NCBI GenBank assembly: GCA_023390655.1 | Contig: JAEWCL010000019.1 | Span: forward strand, 124,001-188,000 | Source of the DNA: Bacillota bacterium | GTDB taxonomy: Bacteria > Bacillota > Clostridia > Christensenellales > CAG-138 | Direction of reading: 5' to 3' | DNA: 64,000 bases | In this document: positions 50,913-60,400 of the stretch, piece after piece | How the letters are laid out: the number at the start of each line of letters is the position of its first letter | Position numbering within the stretch: position 1 is the stretch's first letter | Made by a program: the position numbers and the translations under genes | The notes under the pieces: generated by a model | Seen by the model: only the letters and a program-made list of their open reading frames with translations | Told to the model about the DNA's origin: nothing | Databases searched by the model: none

Positions 50913-51392
50913 TTGCGGATTGCGATTTTATGTACGGGCAAATTGAAGGAAGCATATCTGCGGGACGCGGCGGACGAATATAAAAAGCGCCTTTCCCGCT
51001 ATGCGGAACTGGAAATCATCGAAACGCCGGACGAACCTGTGCCGGAGCGGTATTCGGAAGCCCAGCGCATCCAGGCCATGCAAAAAGAGGGTGAGCGTAT
51101 GCTCCGCGAGGTTGGTCCGCGTGATTTTGTGGCCGCGCTTGCCATCACCGGCAAACGCCATACGTCGGAATCCTTTGCAAAAAACATGGAAGCATGGATG
51201 GCGGGAGGGTTCACCCGCATCGTATTCATCATCGGCGGTTCGCTGGGCCTCTCCCCACAGGTGCTTGCCCGCGCGGACGCGCAGCTTTCCCTGTCGGATC
51301 TGACATTTCCGCATCAGCTTGCGCGCGTGGTGCTGCTTGAGCAGGTTTACCGCGCGTTTCGCATCATCAACAACGAACCCTACCATAAATAG
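50913..51392 (+). CDS. rlmH: 23S rRNA pseudouridine-1915 N3-methyltransferase
   Basis: 159 residues, SPOUT methyltransferase acting on helix 69 of assembled ribosomes. The trefoil-knot SAM site IGGSLGLSP and the C-terminal EQVYRAFRIINNEPYHK are diagnostic. Start is a TTG 6 bases after GGGGGAG, giving the normal RIAILCTGKLKEAYL N terminus. Full length. Confidence 0.97.
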   Translation: MRIAILCTGKLKEAYLRDAADEYKKRLSRYAELEIIETPDEPVPERYSEAQRIQAMQKEGERMLREVGPRDFVAALAITGKRHTSESFAKNMEAWMAGGFTRIVFIIGGSLGLSPQVLARADAQLSLSDLTFPHQLARVVLLEQVYRAFRIINNEPYHK

Positions 51393-51433
51393 CAGAACCC
51401 GGGGCATTCCCGTAACAGCAACCCGTGGTTGTC

Positions 51434-51478
51434 AAAAGCGCGCCGGATGGTTGATAGCGTACGGGCGCTTTCTTTTGT
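51434..51478 (+). terminator. Terminator after rlmH
   Basis: AAAGCGC / GCGCTTT stem with a long loop and TCTTTTG tail, about 40 bases after rlmH and before the next gene. Confidence 0.5.
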
Positions 51479-51502
51479 ACCATGTGCTTGAGGTGATATG
51501 AA

Positions 51503-52183
51503 ATGAAGTTTCATGAAAAGCTGCAGGTGTTGCGTAAGGAATATGGCCTTTCGCAGGAAAGATTGGCGGAGCGCCTGAGCGTCTCACGGCAGGCGGTTGC
51601 AAAATGGGAGGCGGGGCAGTCTTACCCGGATGTGGACCGGCTGCTGGAGTTGAGCGATCTCTTTCAGACCAGCGTGGATCAGCTGCTGCGAAACAGGGCG
51701 GAGGACGCCTGCGCCTATCAGAACGCCGGAGCGCTTGTGGAAGCGGATGATGTTGTGCTTGAGTTCTTATGCCGCGCCAAGCAACACACGTTTGCGGGAT
51801 ATGGTAAGAACTGCACTTCCTGCCGGCCATCCTCGCATGACCTGAAGTATGAGGAGGGAGACCTTCTCTACTACGATACCTATTTGGGCGGGCAGCGGTT
51901 TGCGGGGGAAGAGGCACTGTTTCGGGATGGTGTGGCGTTCTGGAGCATGAACTATGCAGGACGCATCCTTTCCGAACAATACAAGGAGAGCTTTCTAAAC
52001 GACGTACTCATGCGCGTACCCAAAGAGTACCCTTACCGGGGGCCGCTTGTATACCGGGATGGGCGGTATACCTATCATTGCGTCATCAACGGGGAGTTCT
52101 CATGGTTCAATGGCTATGAGGAAATCTTTTGTGACGACATCAAGGTATACGAGTGCTTCTTCCACGGAGGCGGTGTCCGGTAG
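51503..52183 (+). CDS. XRE-family regulator with DUF5680 domain
   Basis: 226 residues. N-terminal HTH (KLQVLRKEYGLSQERLAERLSVSRQAVAKWEAG, ~5-60) of the type common in Clostridia; residues ~85-225 are a DUF5680 domain (KQHTFAGYGKNC...SSHDLKYEEGDLLYYDTYLGGQRFAGEEALF). The C-terminal domain probably senses a ligand, unknown which. GAGGTGATATGAA around the ATG supplies the ribosome binding site. Confidence 0.9.
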   Translation: MKFHEKLQVLRKEYGLSQERLAERLSVSRQAVAKWEAGQSYPDVDRLLELSDLFQTSVDQLLRNRAEDACAYQNAGALVEADDVVLEFLCRAKQHTFAGYGKNCTSCRPSSHDLKYEEGDLLYYDTYLGGQRFAGEEALFRDGVAFWSMNYAGRILSEQYKESFLNDVLMRVPKEYPYRGPLVYRDGRYTYHCVINGEFSWFNGYEEIFCDDIKVYECFFHGGGVR

Positions 52184-52263
52184 CGGCCCTCTTTTTTGCC
52201 GCATGCCGCAGTGGTATAATGAGAAAAATACGCCGCTCAGGCGTGAAGCGGGAGGAGATCAGC

Positions 52264-52716
52264 ATGCAGGTGCGTACGGCTTCCATAGGGGAAAGGGATG
52301 CGCTCAGCGCGCTCGCGTTCCGTTCCAAGGCCCATTGGGGATATGATGCGGAGTTTATGGAGAAAGTGCGCGAAGGGCTGATGGTGCCCGAAGAGCACCT
52401 CGAAGCGGGCTATGTGCATGTGCTTGAAGATGGGGGAGAGACGGTCGGCTTCTTCAGCTTCATACCTGTGGAGGAACAATGGGAGCTCGATTTCGTGTTC
52501 ATCGATCCGCCGTTGATTGGCAAAGGGCATGGGCGCGCGCTGTGGGGCGCGGTCATGCAAGAGGCAAAGCGGCGGGGCGTTACGGAATTTACCGTTACTG
52601 CAGACCCGTATGCGGAAGGCTTTTACTTGAAGATGGGCGCCGTACGGGTATCCGAATTTCGCTCCACCGTCATCCCGGGCCGCGCAATCCCAATCTTGAA
52701 AGCGACGGTACAGTAA
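52264..52716 (+). CDS. GNAT-family N-acetyltransferase
   Basis: 150 residues. The acetyl-CoA core is LDFVFIDPPLIGKGHGRALWGAV (the V-x-P-x(2)-x-G-x-G-x-G/A variant), with a C-terminal GFYLKMGAVRVSEFRSTV. Start at 52264 with GGAGGAG upstream; the earlier in-frame codons overlap the preceding gene. An extended -10 (GTGGTATAAT, 52211-52220) serves as promoter. Substrate unknown. Confidence 0.87.
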   Translation: MQVRTASIGERDALSALAFRSKAHWGYDAEFMEKVREGLMVPEEHLEAGYVHVLEDGGETVGFFSFIPVEEQWELDFVFIDPPLIGKGHGRALWGAVMQEAKRRGVTEFTVTADPYAEGFYLKMGAVRVSEFRSTVIPGRAIPILKATVQ

Positions 52717-52746
52717 TGGTGCACGCCCGAAACAAGGAGAACGCGG

Positions 52747-53262
52747 ATGCTGTGTGATCCAAGGGAGCTGCTCGTATACGCCGCGCTCGATGCGCTGGAG
52801 ATTCCCTATGAACGCTTTACGCATGGTCCGGCGATGACGATGGAGGATTGCGCCGTGTTTGATGCCGGGCGGGACGCCGCGCATTGCAAGAATCTGTTTT
52901 TAAGTAACCGCCAGGGTACGCAGTTCTATTTGCTGCTGGTGGTGGGGGAGAAGCCATTTGTAACAAAAGACATCAGCCGCCAGCTTGGCGTTTCCCGCCT
53001 GAGCTTTGGCACGCCCGAACAGCTTCAAAACACGCTTGGCGTGCTGCCGGGCGCTGTGACGCCGATGGGGCTGGTGCATGCGTGCGCAAAGGATGTGCAT
53101 GTGGTGCTGGACCGGGAACTTTCCGGCTGGGAACGCGTGATTGTGCATCCCAATGTGAATACCGCGTCTATCGTGTTAAAAACAAAAGACCTCCTGCGCT
53201 TTCTTGCCGCAAGAGGGAATACGCTCACCTATGTAACGGTGCAGGCCGGGGAAGCGACATAG
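52747..53262 (+). CDS. ProX-type prolyl-tRNA editing (YbaK-domain) protein
   Basis: 171 residues, an INS/YbaK domain of the ProXp-ala/PrdX group: KNLFLSNRQGTQFYLLLVVGEKPF contains the conserved lysine, and GVLPGAVTPMGLVHA the G-x-x-P-G-x-V-T-P motif. Such proteins clear mischarged Ala-tRNA(Pro). In some clostridia the name PrdX is used for relatives near proline reductase, but no such genes are here. AACAAGGAGAACGCG before the ATG. Probably co-transcribed with the GNAT gene. Confidence 0.9.
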   Translation: MLCDPRELLVYAALDALEIPYERFTHGPAMTMEDCAVFDAGRDAAHCKNLFLSNRQGTQFYLLLVVGEKPFVTKDISRQLGVSRLSFGTPEQLQNTLGVLPGAVTPMGLVHACAKDVHVVLDRELSGWERVIVHPNVNTASIVLKTKDLLRFLAARGNTLTYVTVQAGEAT

Positions 53263-53269
53263 AAAAACG

Positions 53270-54064
53270 CTACGGCGTGATGGGCACAAGCTTGCCGTGC
53301 ACCACGTAGCGCGCCTCATCGTACTCATAGGTGCAGGTGGAAAGGGTGACGATGCGGTCGCTTGCCGCTATGGCAACATCGCTTGTAAAATCGGACTGTT
53401 CACGCGCATGCTCTAAAAACGCGAGAAATCCGGCTTCGGTATCGAAGCCTTTTTTGTACACGTCGTTTGTGGCGTAGCCATCCGTAATGTATCCCGCAAA
53501 CAGCTCCACCCGGTAGGTTGCGTCCGGCAGGAAGAGCAGCATGGTGGGGTGGACGTTGTAGTAGGTCTGGTCTTTGTAGTTGACCAGCGAAGCGAACATC
53601 GCGCCGTTTTTCATATGGTGCCCGTAGATGATGGTGTTTTGGTCGGCAAAGGCCTTCGCATTGCCCGTATCTACAAACAGCGTGCCCATAGGGTTGCGCT
53701 CCTTATTGAAAAGATGCGCCAAATAATAGCTGTTGTTGCCGCCCTGTACGACAGGGTAGTTGATCAGCGTCCCTTCCGCGTACAGCCACGCGTAGAACTC
53801 GTCATTCTGCGCATTCAGCGCCGCAAAATCCAGCTGCAGCATCGGAAACGGGGTGGGAGCAGGCTCTGCGGGGGCATTTTGCGCGGCAGCGGAGGGCGGT
53901 GTCGCTGCGGCACTTTTTGAAAGCTCCAGATACAGCGCGTCTCCTGCGCGGTATTCAAGCAGCGGGAGCACAAACAGCACCCCGCAGGCAAGCATGGCCG
54001 CGGCACATAGAAAGATCATGAGGTTGAGCAGTGTTATTTTGGGACTGCGCTTTTCTTTGGACAT
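53270..54064 (-). CDS. srtB: Class B sortase
   Basis: 264 residues. One N-terminal membrane helix (~15-38), a low-complexity Ala/Pro linker and the sortase beta-barrel: catalytic His in TIIYGHHMKNGAMF, Cys in TLSTCTYEYDEARYVVHG with Arg downstream. Class B features (NNSYYLAHLFNKERNPMGTLF) are clear. It would anchor proteins with (S/P)PxTG or NPQTN-type signals to peptidoglycan; the adjacent gene encodes an SPGTG protein. It ends 8 bases from the convergent ProX-type gene. Confidence 0.95.
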   Translation of the reverse strand: MSKEKRSPKITLLNLMIFLCAAAMLACGVLFVLPLLEYRAGDALYLELSKSAAATPPSAAAQNAPAEPAPTPFPMLQLDFAALNAQNDEFYAWLYAEGTLINYPVVQGGNNSYYLAHLFNKERNPMGTLFVDTGNAKAFADQNTIIYGHHMKNGAMFASLVNYKDQTYYNVHPTMLLFLPDATYRVELFAGYITDGYATNDVYKKGFDTEAGFLAFLEHAREQSDFTSDVAIAASDRIVTLSTCTYEYDEARYVVHGKLVPITP

Positions 54065-54116
54065 AGAAACCGCCTGCTTTGATAGAAAAGATGCCTTTGT
54101 TCACAGTAAAACCGAA

Positions 54117-54150
54117 AAGAAAAGGCGGCGTGTCAGGCCGCCTTTTTTCT
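54117..54150. terminator. Terminator between the SPGTG gene and srtB
   Basis: AAAGGCGGC / GCCGCCTTT stem, T/A-rich on both sides. On the minus strand it separates the anchored-protein gene from srtB, so srtB probably has its own promoter or lower expression. Confidence 0.85.
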
Positions 54151-54161
54151 GCAAGTCTCAA

Positions 54162-54911
54162 TCATGATGCATGCTGCTTGCGGCGCTTGTATAGAAGAAC
54201 GGCAAGCAGGATTGCAAACACAACGAACAACCCGCCCCACAGCAACAAATTTGCGTGATCGCCCGTGCCGGGAGAAAGCGGGATGGTATTTTCATTGATG
54301 GTGATGGTAGCGCCGGGGCCGAGCGGGATGCGCGGGCCATCGTCGTCATCGCCGCCATCATAGGGAACATAGACGTCTGCTTGGAACACCCAGTTCACCT
54401 TGCCGACGGCGTCCATATAATCGTTATTCAAATCGGCGGGCAGCTTCATGGTGACCGTAAGCGTTTCTACGTCCCCCGCATAGAAACGCCCCAGATGCAG
54501 GAAGGTGCCCGCATTCGTGGTGACTCCGTTTTGCGGCCAGGCGGAAGAGACGCGTTCCGACACAAGCAGAGTGCCATCTTGCTTGCGAATTTCCATGGTG
54601 ACTTTATCAAAAAGGCCAGCCTTGCTTTCGTTGACGGGCTCTCCTTTCAGGAAGAGTTCGATACGCTCATAGGAAGCGTTGCTGACCGTTACTTTCTGCG
54701 TATAGGTTTCGCCGGGCATCATGTTCTGAAAATTCGGGAACAGCCCGGTTCCGGAATTGTCATCGGGGGCGAATCCGAAAAGGGTACCCGCGTAGCTTCC
54801 ATTGTAGGTGGCGGAGGCGTCCGCCGCGTATGCCGTTGCCGCAAACGAGAACAGCAGCAATACGCCGATGATGACGGTGCCCGTCCGTTTCAGGCTGAAT
54901 CGTTGTTTCAT
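54162..54911 (-). CDS. Sortase-anchored surface protein (SPGTG signal)
   Basis: 249 residues. A signal peptide (TVIIGVLLLFSFAATAYA), an extracellular beta domain (~30-195; TQKVTVSNASYERIELFLKG), an acidic PYDGGDDDDGP spacer, then the cell-wall sorting signal SPGTG (~residue 212), a membrane helix and the basic tail KRRKQHAS. SPGTG agrees with the (S/P)PxTG signal known for Clostridioides difficile sortase B, which fits the neighbouring class B sortase. The domain has the look of TasA-associated proteins; it may anchor the fibre. GGGGGAT before the ATG. Confidence 0.85.
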   Translation of the reverse strand: MKQRFSLKRTGTVIIGVLLLFSFAATAYAADASATYNGSYAGTLFGFAPDDNSGTGLFPNFQNMMPGETYTQKVTVSNASYERIELFLKGEPVNESKAGLFDKVTMEIRKQDGTLLVSERVSSAWPQNGVTTNAGTFLHLGRFYAGDVETLTVTMKLPADLNNDYMDAVGKVNWVFQADVYVPYDGGDDDDGPRIPLGPGATITINENTIPLSPGTGDHANLLLWGGLFVVFAILLAVLLYKRRKQHAS

Positions 54912-54987
54912 GTGTTCATCCCCCTATGTATCCCGCAGGAATGCGGGGTTGGATCAAAGGCAAGGGTACTGTGCTGCGGCAGTAAGG

Positions 54988-55019
54988 TTTCCAGGGCGCA
55001 GGTTCCTGCGCCCTGGAAA
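54988..55019. terminator. Strong stem-loop between TasA-like 1 and the anchored-protein gene
   Basis: Arms TTTCCAGGGCGCAGG and CCTGCGCCCTGGAAA are exact complements (15 bases) with a tiny loop. There is little U tract, so it may only reduce read-through or stabilise the upstream mRNA, giving more fibre subunit than anchor. Confidence 0.7.
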
Positions 55020-55029
55020 AGGTAAATCG

Positions 55030-55662
55030 TTAGAACTTTCCGTCGAAGAAGCTCCTAATGGTAGCAAACTCTTCGTCTGTAATACCATCTGTGATCTGGC
55101 TATAACTTGTGAAGATACCCTGCGCCTGCACTGCTTCTGCGGTTACTTTAATATCATGGACCGTGTTTCCATTAATTTGACCATACTCATTCAGGTCATC
55201 AGCGGTAAGTGCGGTGCTGAAGTGAACCTGCTGGAACAACTGGGTGGTCCGGAAACTCTTAGCGCCCTGCGGATTGTTGGCAGTGAGGGGCGCTCTATAA
55301 TAATAGTAGTCGCCGTGTTTTTCCCAGCCAGCGCCCAAAACGCCATCTTGATAATTTGTTCTAAAGGTAATTATATCCTTATACTCATTAGGAACGGTAA
55401 CCTTCACACGAACAAAGCAAGGATTTTCGCCAATGTTAAAGATTGTTGGATCCTTGTCTAAGGACTCGCCAGGATATACGTTTGGTGCGTCTTTTGAGCC
55501 GGTTGACACCCATGAGGGTTCTTGTATTTCGATGGCAACATTACCAACAGTAAAGGTATTTGTAGCTGTTTCCTTATCCGTAAAGTACGCCAACGTCACG
55601 CCAAGCGCTGTGACAGCAACAAGAGAGAGTGCCAATGCGATTACGAGAATTTTCTTTTTCAT
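55030..55662 (-). CDS. TasA/camelysin-like secreted protein 1
   Basis: 210 residues. SipW-type signal peptide (VIALALSLVAVTALGVTLAYFTDKETATNTFTVG split at the Ala-Tyr-Phe-Thr-Asp boundary) and a TasA/CalY beta-sandwich (~28-200). TasA-family proteins form extracellular fibres after cleavage by SipW, whose gene is in this operon. The start at 55662 follows AAGGGGAAAGGG; the upstream in-frame extension lacks the signal-peptide start. Third of three divergent paralogues. Confidence 0.88.
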   Translation of the reverse strand: MKKKILVIALALSLVAVTALGVTLAYFTDKETATNTFTVGNVAIEIQEPSWVSTGSKDAPNVYPGESLDKDPTIFNIGENPCFVRVKVTVPNEYKDIITFRTNYQDGVLGAGWEKHGDYYYYRAPLTANNPQGAKSFRTTQLFQQVHFSTALTADDLNEYGQINGNTVHDIKVTAEAVQAQGIFTSYSQITDGITDEEFATIRSFFDGKF

Positions 55663-55736
55663 GTTCCCTTTCCCCTTATATCGTTTTTTCTGCGCCAACT
55701 GCATTGGTGATCAGGCAATGCAGCAAGTTTCATTGT

Positions 55737-56285
55737 TTAGAAATCCGCGGGCAGCTTGCTCAGTGCGGTTTCAACAGTGGCATCCATGCCTTCATACTGA
55801 ACGGCAGCAAAGGAAATCCGCATAGTGTCTGCGGAGACGGCAGACAGGTCTGCCTGTGTTGCTGCTGCGCTCACTGTAATCTGGTTGTTCTCGAATGCCG
55901 GGAAGGATACATCTGCGGCGGAGGTATCCACAATTCGGTAATAGATGCCTGCCCGGCCTGTAATCGTCTCCCAGCCAGAGGCAGGCGTGTAGGTAACAAC
56001 AGCGGCCATATTTGCGCTCATAGTAACCTTAAAGAACACATAGGCTTTCTCACTGTCCTGCTTGACGGTTACAGTGGGGTCTTTTATGAGCGTCTTGCCG
56101 GGGACAAGCTTGTGGTCTGCACCTGTTTGTTTCCAAAGGGGCTCGGAGGCTTCAATAACCACATGCCCAACAGTAAACGTATTGGTTACCGATGCGCTGT
56201 CAATAAACCACGCCAGCGTTCCGCCGATGCTTCCGGCAATCAATATTACGGCGGCCAGCGCCAGCAAAAGAACTTTCTTTTTCAT
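55737..56285 (-). CDS. TasA/camelysin-like secreted protein 2
   Basis: 182 residues. Signal KKKVLLLALAAVILIAGSIGGTLAWFIDSASVTNTFTVG (SipW class) and a single beta-sandwich. GGAGGT before the ATG. Similar to neighbours mainly in the signal region and the NTFTVG start of the mature chain; the bodies differ, so the three may be distinct subunits (major, minor, tip). Confidence 0.87.
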   Translation of the reverse strand: MKKKVLLLALAAVILIAGSIGGTLAWFIDSASVTNTFTVGHVVIEASEPLWKQTGADHKLVPGKTLIKDPTVTVKQDSEKAYVFFKVTMSANMAAVVTYTPASGWETITGRAGIYYRIVDTSAADVSFPAFENNQITVSAAATQADLSAVSADTMRISFAAVQYEGMDATVETALSKLPADF

Positions 56286-56337
56286 CTTCTACCTCCACAA
56301 GTACTCGTTGCGCATCATAAGCAATAGGAATTGCAGG

Positions 56338-56910
56338 TTAAGGAGCGGTTGTTGCCGCGGCCTTTTCAAATGCTGCTTTTGCAGTCGAAACGCCCATGCC
56401 CTCTGCCTGTATGGACTGTGCAAGCACCTGCAGTTCAAAGTGTTTGCCGGAGTATACTGTATCCAAATCATCTTTCACGGTCAGAGAAACGATCAGATTT
56501 TCCGTTTCATCTTCCGCATCGATTGAAGAATTATAATAGTAATAATTATCGGTGGGATTATAAGTCCACTGGTCTGACTCGGTTCCAAGATTCAACGCAT
56601 AGTTGCATTGTGACAAATCGGCATATAGGCCGGTACCATTCCCATCTTTATCGCGCCAGACAGGTACCAGCGCCACACGGATATACGCAGGAACGTTGCC
56701 GGTATTTTCTACTGTAACTTCACTTTTCGTTGCTTTATCAAACGTTTCGTTGATGCTGATTGGTACCTTGCCAAGTTCAAACGTATTCATAAGCGCGCCC
56801 GGCGTCGAGGTCAGCCATGCCAGCGTACCCCCAATAGAGGCCACGACCAATAGCAGCGCGGCAACTACAAGCAAAAGCGTCTTGTTGGTTCTCTTAAAAA
56901 GTCCCTTCAT
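56338..56910 (-). CDS. TasA/camelysin-like secreted protein 3
   Basis: 190 residues. Signal LLLVVAALLLVVASIGGTLAWLTSTPGALMNTFELG (SipW class), then a TasA-like domain with VTVENTGNVPAYIRVALVPVW. GGAGGTG lies inside the end of sipW, and only 3 bases separate the genes, so the two are translationally linked. Confidence 0.88.
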   Translation of the reverse strand: MKGLFKRTNKTLLLVVAALLLVVASIGGTLAWLTSTPGALMNTFELGKVPISINETFDKATKSEVTVENTGNVPAYIRVALVPVWRDKDGNGTGLYADLSQCNYALNLGTESDQWTYNPTDNYYYYNSSIDAEDETENLIVSLTVKDDLDTVYSGKHFELQVLAQSIQAEGMGVSTAKAAFEKAAATTAP

Positions 56911-56913
56911 GGA

Positions 56914-57459
56914 TTACACCTCCGGCTGTTTTGGGGTTGCTTTTTGCTTGGCGCGGGCATCCGCTTCTTCCGCTTTTTTGAGAAGATCGGGGATGAACAC
57001 GAGGATCAGCAATACAAGGATTGCCGTACCGGAGAGAATCATACCTTTCTGCGTGGAAAGCGCGCTTGCCACATAGCCCAGCTTCGGTATGGTAAACACC
57101 GGTTTGCCAATGAGGTTGTTAAAATGCACGGGCGCACCGTCCGGGTTGTCGTTTGCATCGCCCTTGGTGAGGAAATAGCTGTTCACCTTGTCGATCTCTA
57201 CCACCCGGTGCGTAGCGACAAGCAGGTCCGCATTCAATACGAATGTGATAGGATCGCCTACCTCAATGCTTTCCGGCGCTACCTTCTGCACGTAGATGAG
57301 GCTGCCCACATGGTAGGCGGGCTCCATGGAGCCGGAAAGCACCGCAAACGGGGTCAGGCCGATAATACGCACACCTGCCAGCAGTACCGCCAGGAGAACA
57401 ACCGCAGCGACCAGCACGGTGGTCAGAATGTTCCAAATGGTCTTTATTGTCTTTGGCAA
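56914..57459 (-). CDS. sipW: SipW-type signal peptidase I
   Basis: 181 residues, two membrane helices (~10-32 and ~150-172). ER-type catalytic pair: Ser44 in LSGSMEPAYHVGS and His84 in VATHRVVEI, in place of the lysine of ordinary bacterial enzymes. It matures TasA-like precursors, three of which follow it. The TTG at 57459 is chosen because AAAGGAG lies 7 bases upstream; the longer in-frame TTG at 57483 has none. Confidence 0.93.
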   Translation of the reverse strand: MPKTIKTIWNILTTVLVAAVVLLAVLLAGVRIIGLTPFAVLSGSMEPAYHVGSLIYVQKVAPESIEVGDPITFVLNADLLVATHRVVEIDKVNSYFLTKGDANDNPDGAPVHFNNLIGKPVFTIPKLGYVASALSTQKGMILSGTAILVLLILVFIPDLLKKAEEADARAKQKATPKQPEV

Positions 57460-57483
57460 AGCACATTCTCCTTTGTAAGGCAA

Positions 57484-60400
57484 TTATGCGGTAGGGATAC
57501 GGGTATAGGGGCTGAATCTGTTCACCTTTGCGCTTTCGCCGGAAAGCCAGAAGGGGATAAAGCCGCTGTTGTTGACAGCGCAGGCAATGGCAGTGTCATA
57601 CGTTCCGTTTGTCTGGTCTCCAAGTGTCTGATCACCGCTATCCCAGGCACACGATACCGAGCCATATCGCCAGGACCAGCGGGTGTTCGGGTTCGTGTTT
57701 TCTTCCACGGTATAGGTGCCTTTGGGCAGCCCGCTAATGGTCACTTCCGTTCCATCTCCGGGAAGTATTTCATAAAATGTTGTGGCGTAACCGGCGGGCT
57801 GCGTTGATCCATCCAAGGAAGCCCACGAGATTTTCACAATATAATTGTCTCCCGCAGTTCCTCCGGTTTTCTTAAGCTTGAGGGTGCCGACAAACACCGT
57901 GATCGTGAAATGATGTTCGGGCTCTCCTAACGCAAGCGCCGTAGGATTATGGATGGTTGCCTTCGATGTAATGTCAATTCCGTTTGCGTACATGCGGATG
58001 GAAAAATGCTGTTCTCCGGCGGATGCAGGGGTAAATTCGGTCGGAACAGTCGCAGCTTCAATCTGATAGCTGGCGGTTGGCGCTCCGCTTGGCAGGGACA
58101 GCCCCGCCGGCGCGTCGGCTGTCAAGTTCCATTCCGGCTGGCCGAAGGATGCGAGGTAAGGTTCCCAAGCAAGGGTCTCTCCTAGGAACAGGCTTCCGTC
58201 TTTGCAGGTGAGCGTAGGCATTCCGACAAAGACGGTGAAGTGCTTTCCAAGCGTTCTCGGGGCGGACAGGAGCGTATAGTCCCCACCGGCCAACACAACA
58301 TTGGTTCCGCCGCTTGAATAGCCGACGCCTGTGACGGCTATCGATGTGTCGCCGTCAGGATAAGCGGAGGCAAAGTCCTTATCAAACGCGAGGGCAAGCG
58401 TTGGAGCCGCGCCCATGGCGGCAAGCTCCGTAGCAGTTTGCACGGTGCTGCCATGCTTCCATACCGGAGTGGAAGCCGCGGAGGACAATACAGGCCTATT
58501 CGTCAGATGCACGGCAAGATTCTGCAGCGCAATGGTCGGCTTAAAGACATTTACTGTGGCAGTTTGCGTGAACTTCACATCATCGGAATTCGGTATATTT
58601 GCCGCACCTTTAGCGTCCGCGTCAGCTGGAGCAGGATTGACGGTTGCGGTAACCGTATAGGTGTTCGTATCCAAAGAAGGCTTGAATGGGTTACCCACGG
58701 CGGGGTCTGTTGAAAAGCTGACCGTTACATATGCGTATTTCCAGGCATCGTTGCCTGTCTCTACAGGCGCTTGATAAAGCTCCGCGGGGGTAAGCTCGGT
58801 GCCGATATAGACGTTCTTCGTAGTGGCGCTAAAACTGTACTGGATAGCTACGTTCGCTTTGGGCACGGTAAACTGCTCAATGCAGGTGCTGCCGGTATAG
58901 ACGCCGGAGGCGGTAGTATTGGTGGGAACATTGTTGCCTCCAACAAAGCCGGGTGCACGCATGATTTGGAACTCTTTCCCGAAGTATCCCGGGTTAGAGG
59001 TATTTGGCACGCCACTTGTAACGGTTACCGGGCTGAAGGTATGTGCGGGCCAAGCAATGGTAGTCGTACCATCAGCATTGTCCGTAATGGTGCAGCCGCC
59101 GCCAACAAGCGCAGTGCGTGATGCGGAAGTCAGGACAAATTCGCGCGATATGACGTCCTTCACTGTGGCGTTTTCAATTTTAGTCCCCATTTCTTCAGAG
59201 ATGGAGGCGAAAATAGCCTCGAGCTGGCCGATATCCGTGGTGTAAACATAATACCCTGATTTTTCAGGCGCATCATCGTTGCTCATCTTCAATGGTGTGC
59301 TGCGGTAATTCAGGTTGGAGGAAATATAGTTCATGAATTTGGTAATGTTTTCGTTTTGTGCCTCGGAACCAAACACACCGATGGAATAAACGGTGACAGG
59401 CAGCCCTTTTATGGCGTTTGCATGCTGAATGGCATTGTTTGCCACGCTGTTTTCAAATCCATTGCTTGAGGTGGGCTCACCGTCTGTAAACACAATGACA
59501 ACTTTGCTGCGTTGCCCGGAAGGATATTCGGCGTTATCGTATATGCCTTTTGCGGTGGACAGGCCGAGATCGGTTCGTGTAGCGCCACCTGTGGAAAGCC
59601 CATTGATAGCACTTTTAATTGCGTCGAATTCCGTATTGACAGGGCGCAGGCTGTACGTTTTGCCGTTTTGGGTTGTGCGCGTATTATCGGAGGCATTGGA
59701 AGCATAGGAAACTACCGCAATGCGGCTTTGCGGGGAAATAGACTTAACGCTGTCCACAAACGCGTTGGCGGCATCCTTGAGCGCATCAATTTTCTTTTTT
59801 TGTATGACGGTTGTACGCGTGTAAAATTGATAATCTGCGCGTCCATTGTTATTTGTATCGCTTCCAGTACCGCCATCGACAGCGTCAACCAAAGTGCCGC
59901 TCCAAGCCAAAATATGAAAAAGGGAGAAGAAATCGTAATACCATCCATCTGGACTGATCACAAGCGATTCATAAGAAATAGACTTGTATACACCGTTCAG
60001 TTTAATATAATACGTTGAATTCCTGTTTACTTGAGAAGATGGTACCGGCGTATACTGATATGCCGTCATGGTATCATCCATGCTGCCCGAACGATCCAGC
60101 ACAAGGATGATATCGCAGGGAGTAGATGAAACTCTGATATCTGATTCTGTATAAGCGGAGAGAGCGACGGTAAACTTGTCGTCTCCATTTGAAGCCACCG
60201 TCTTCTCTGTAATTAGAGCGGTATGATCAATGCGCGAAGGGGAACTGAATAACGAAAAGCTGCGTTTATCGGCATTCTGCTGAATCGGGCCTACAGAGCC
60301 CGTAAAGTTGCTGGAAAATTCGGGATCACCCGCCTCCGGCTCGGGAACGGAAACAAAAGGAGCAAGTTCCCGCTTCCAGGTTTCGGCATCGGATTCCGTA

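Noticed and set aside
57484..57520. SPYTR at the end of the VWA protein as a sortase signal
   Set aside because: The final Gly is absent and no membrane helix or basic tail follows.
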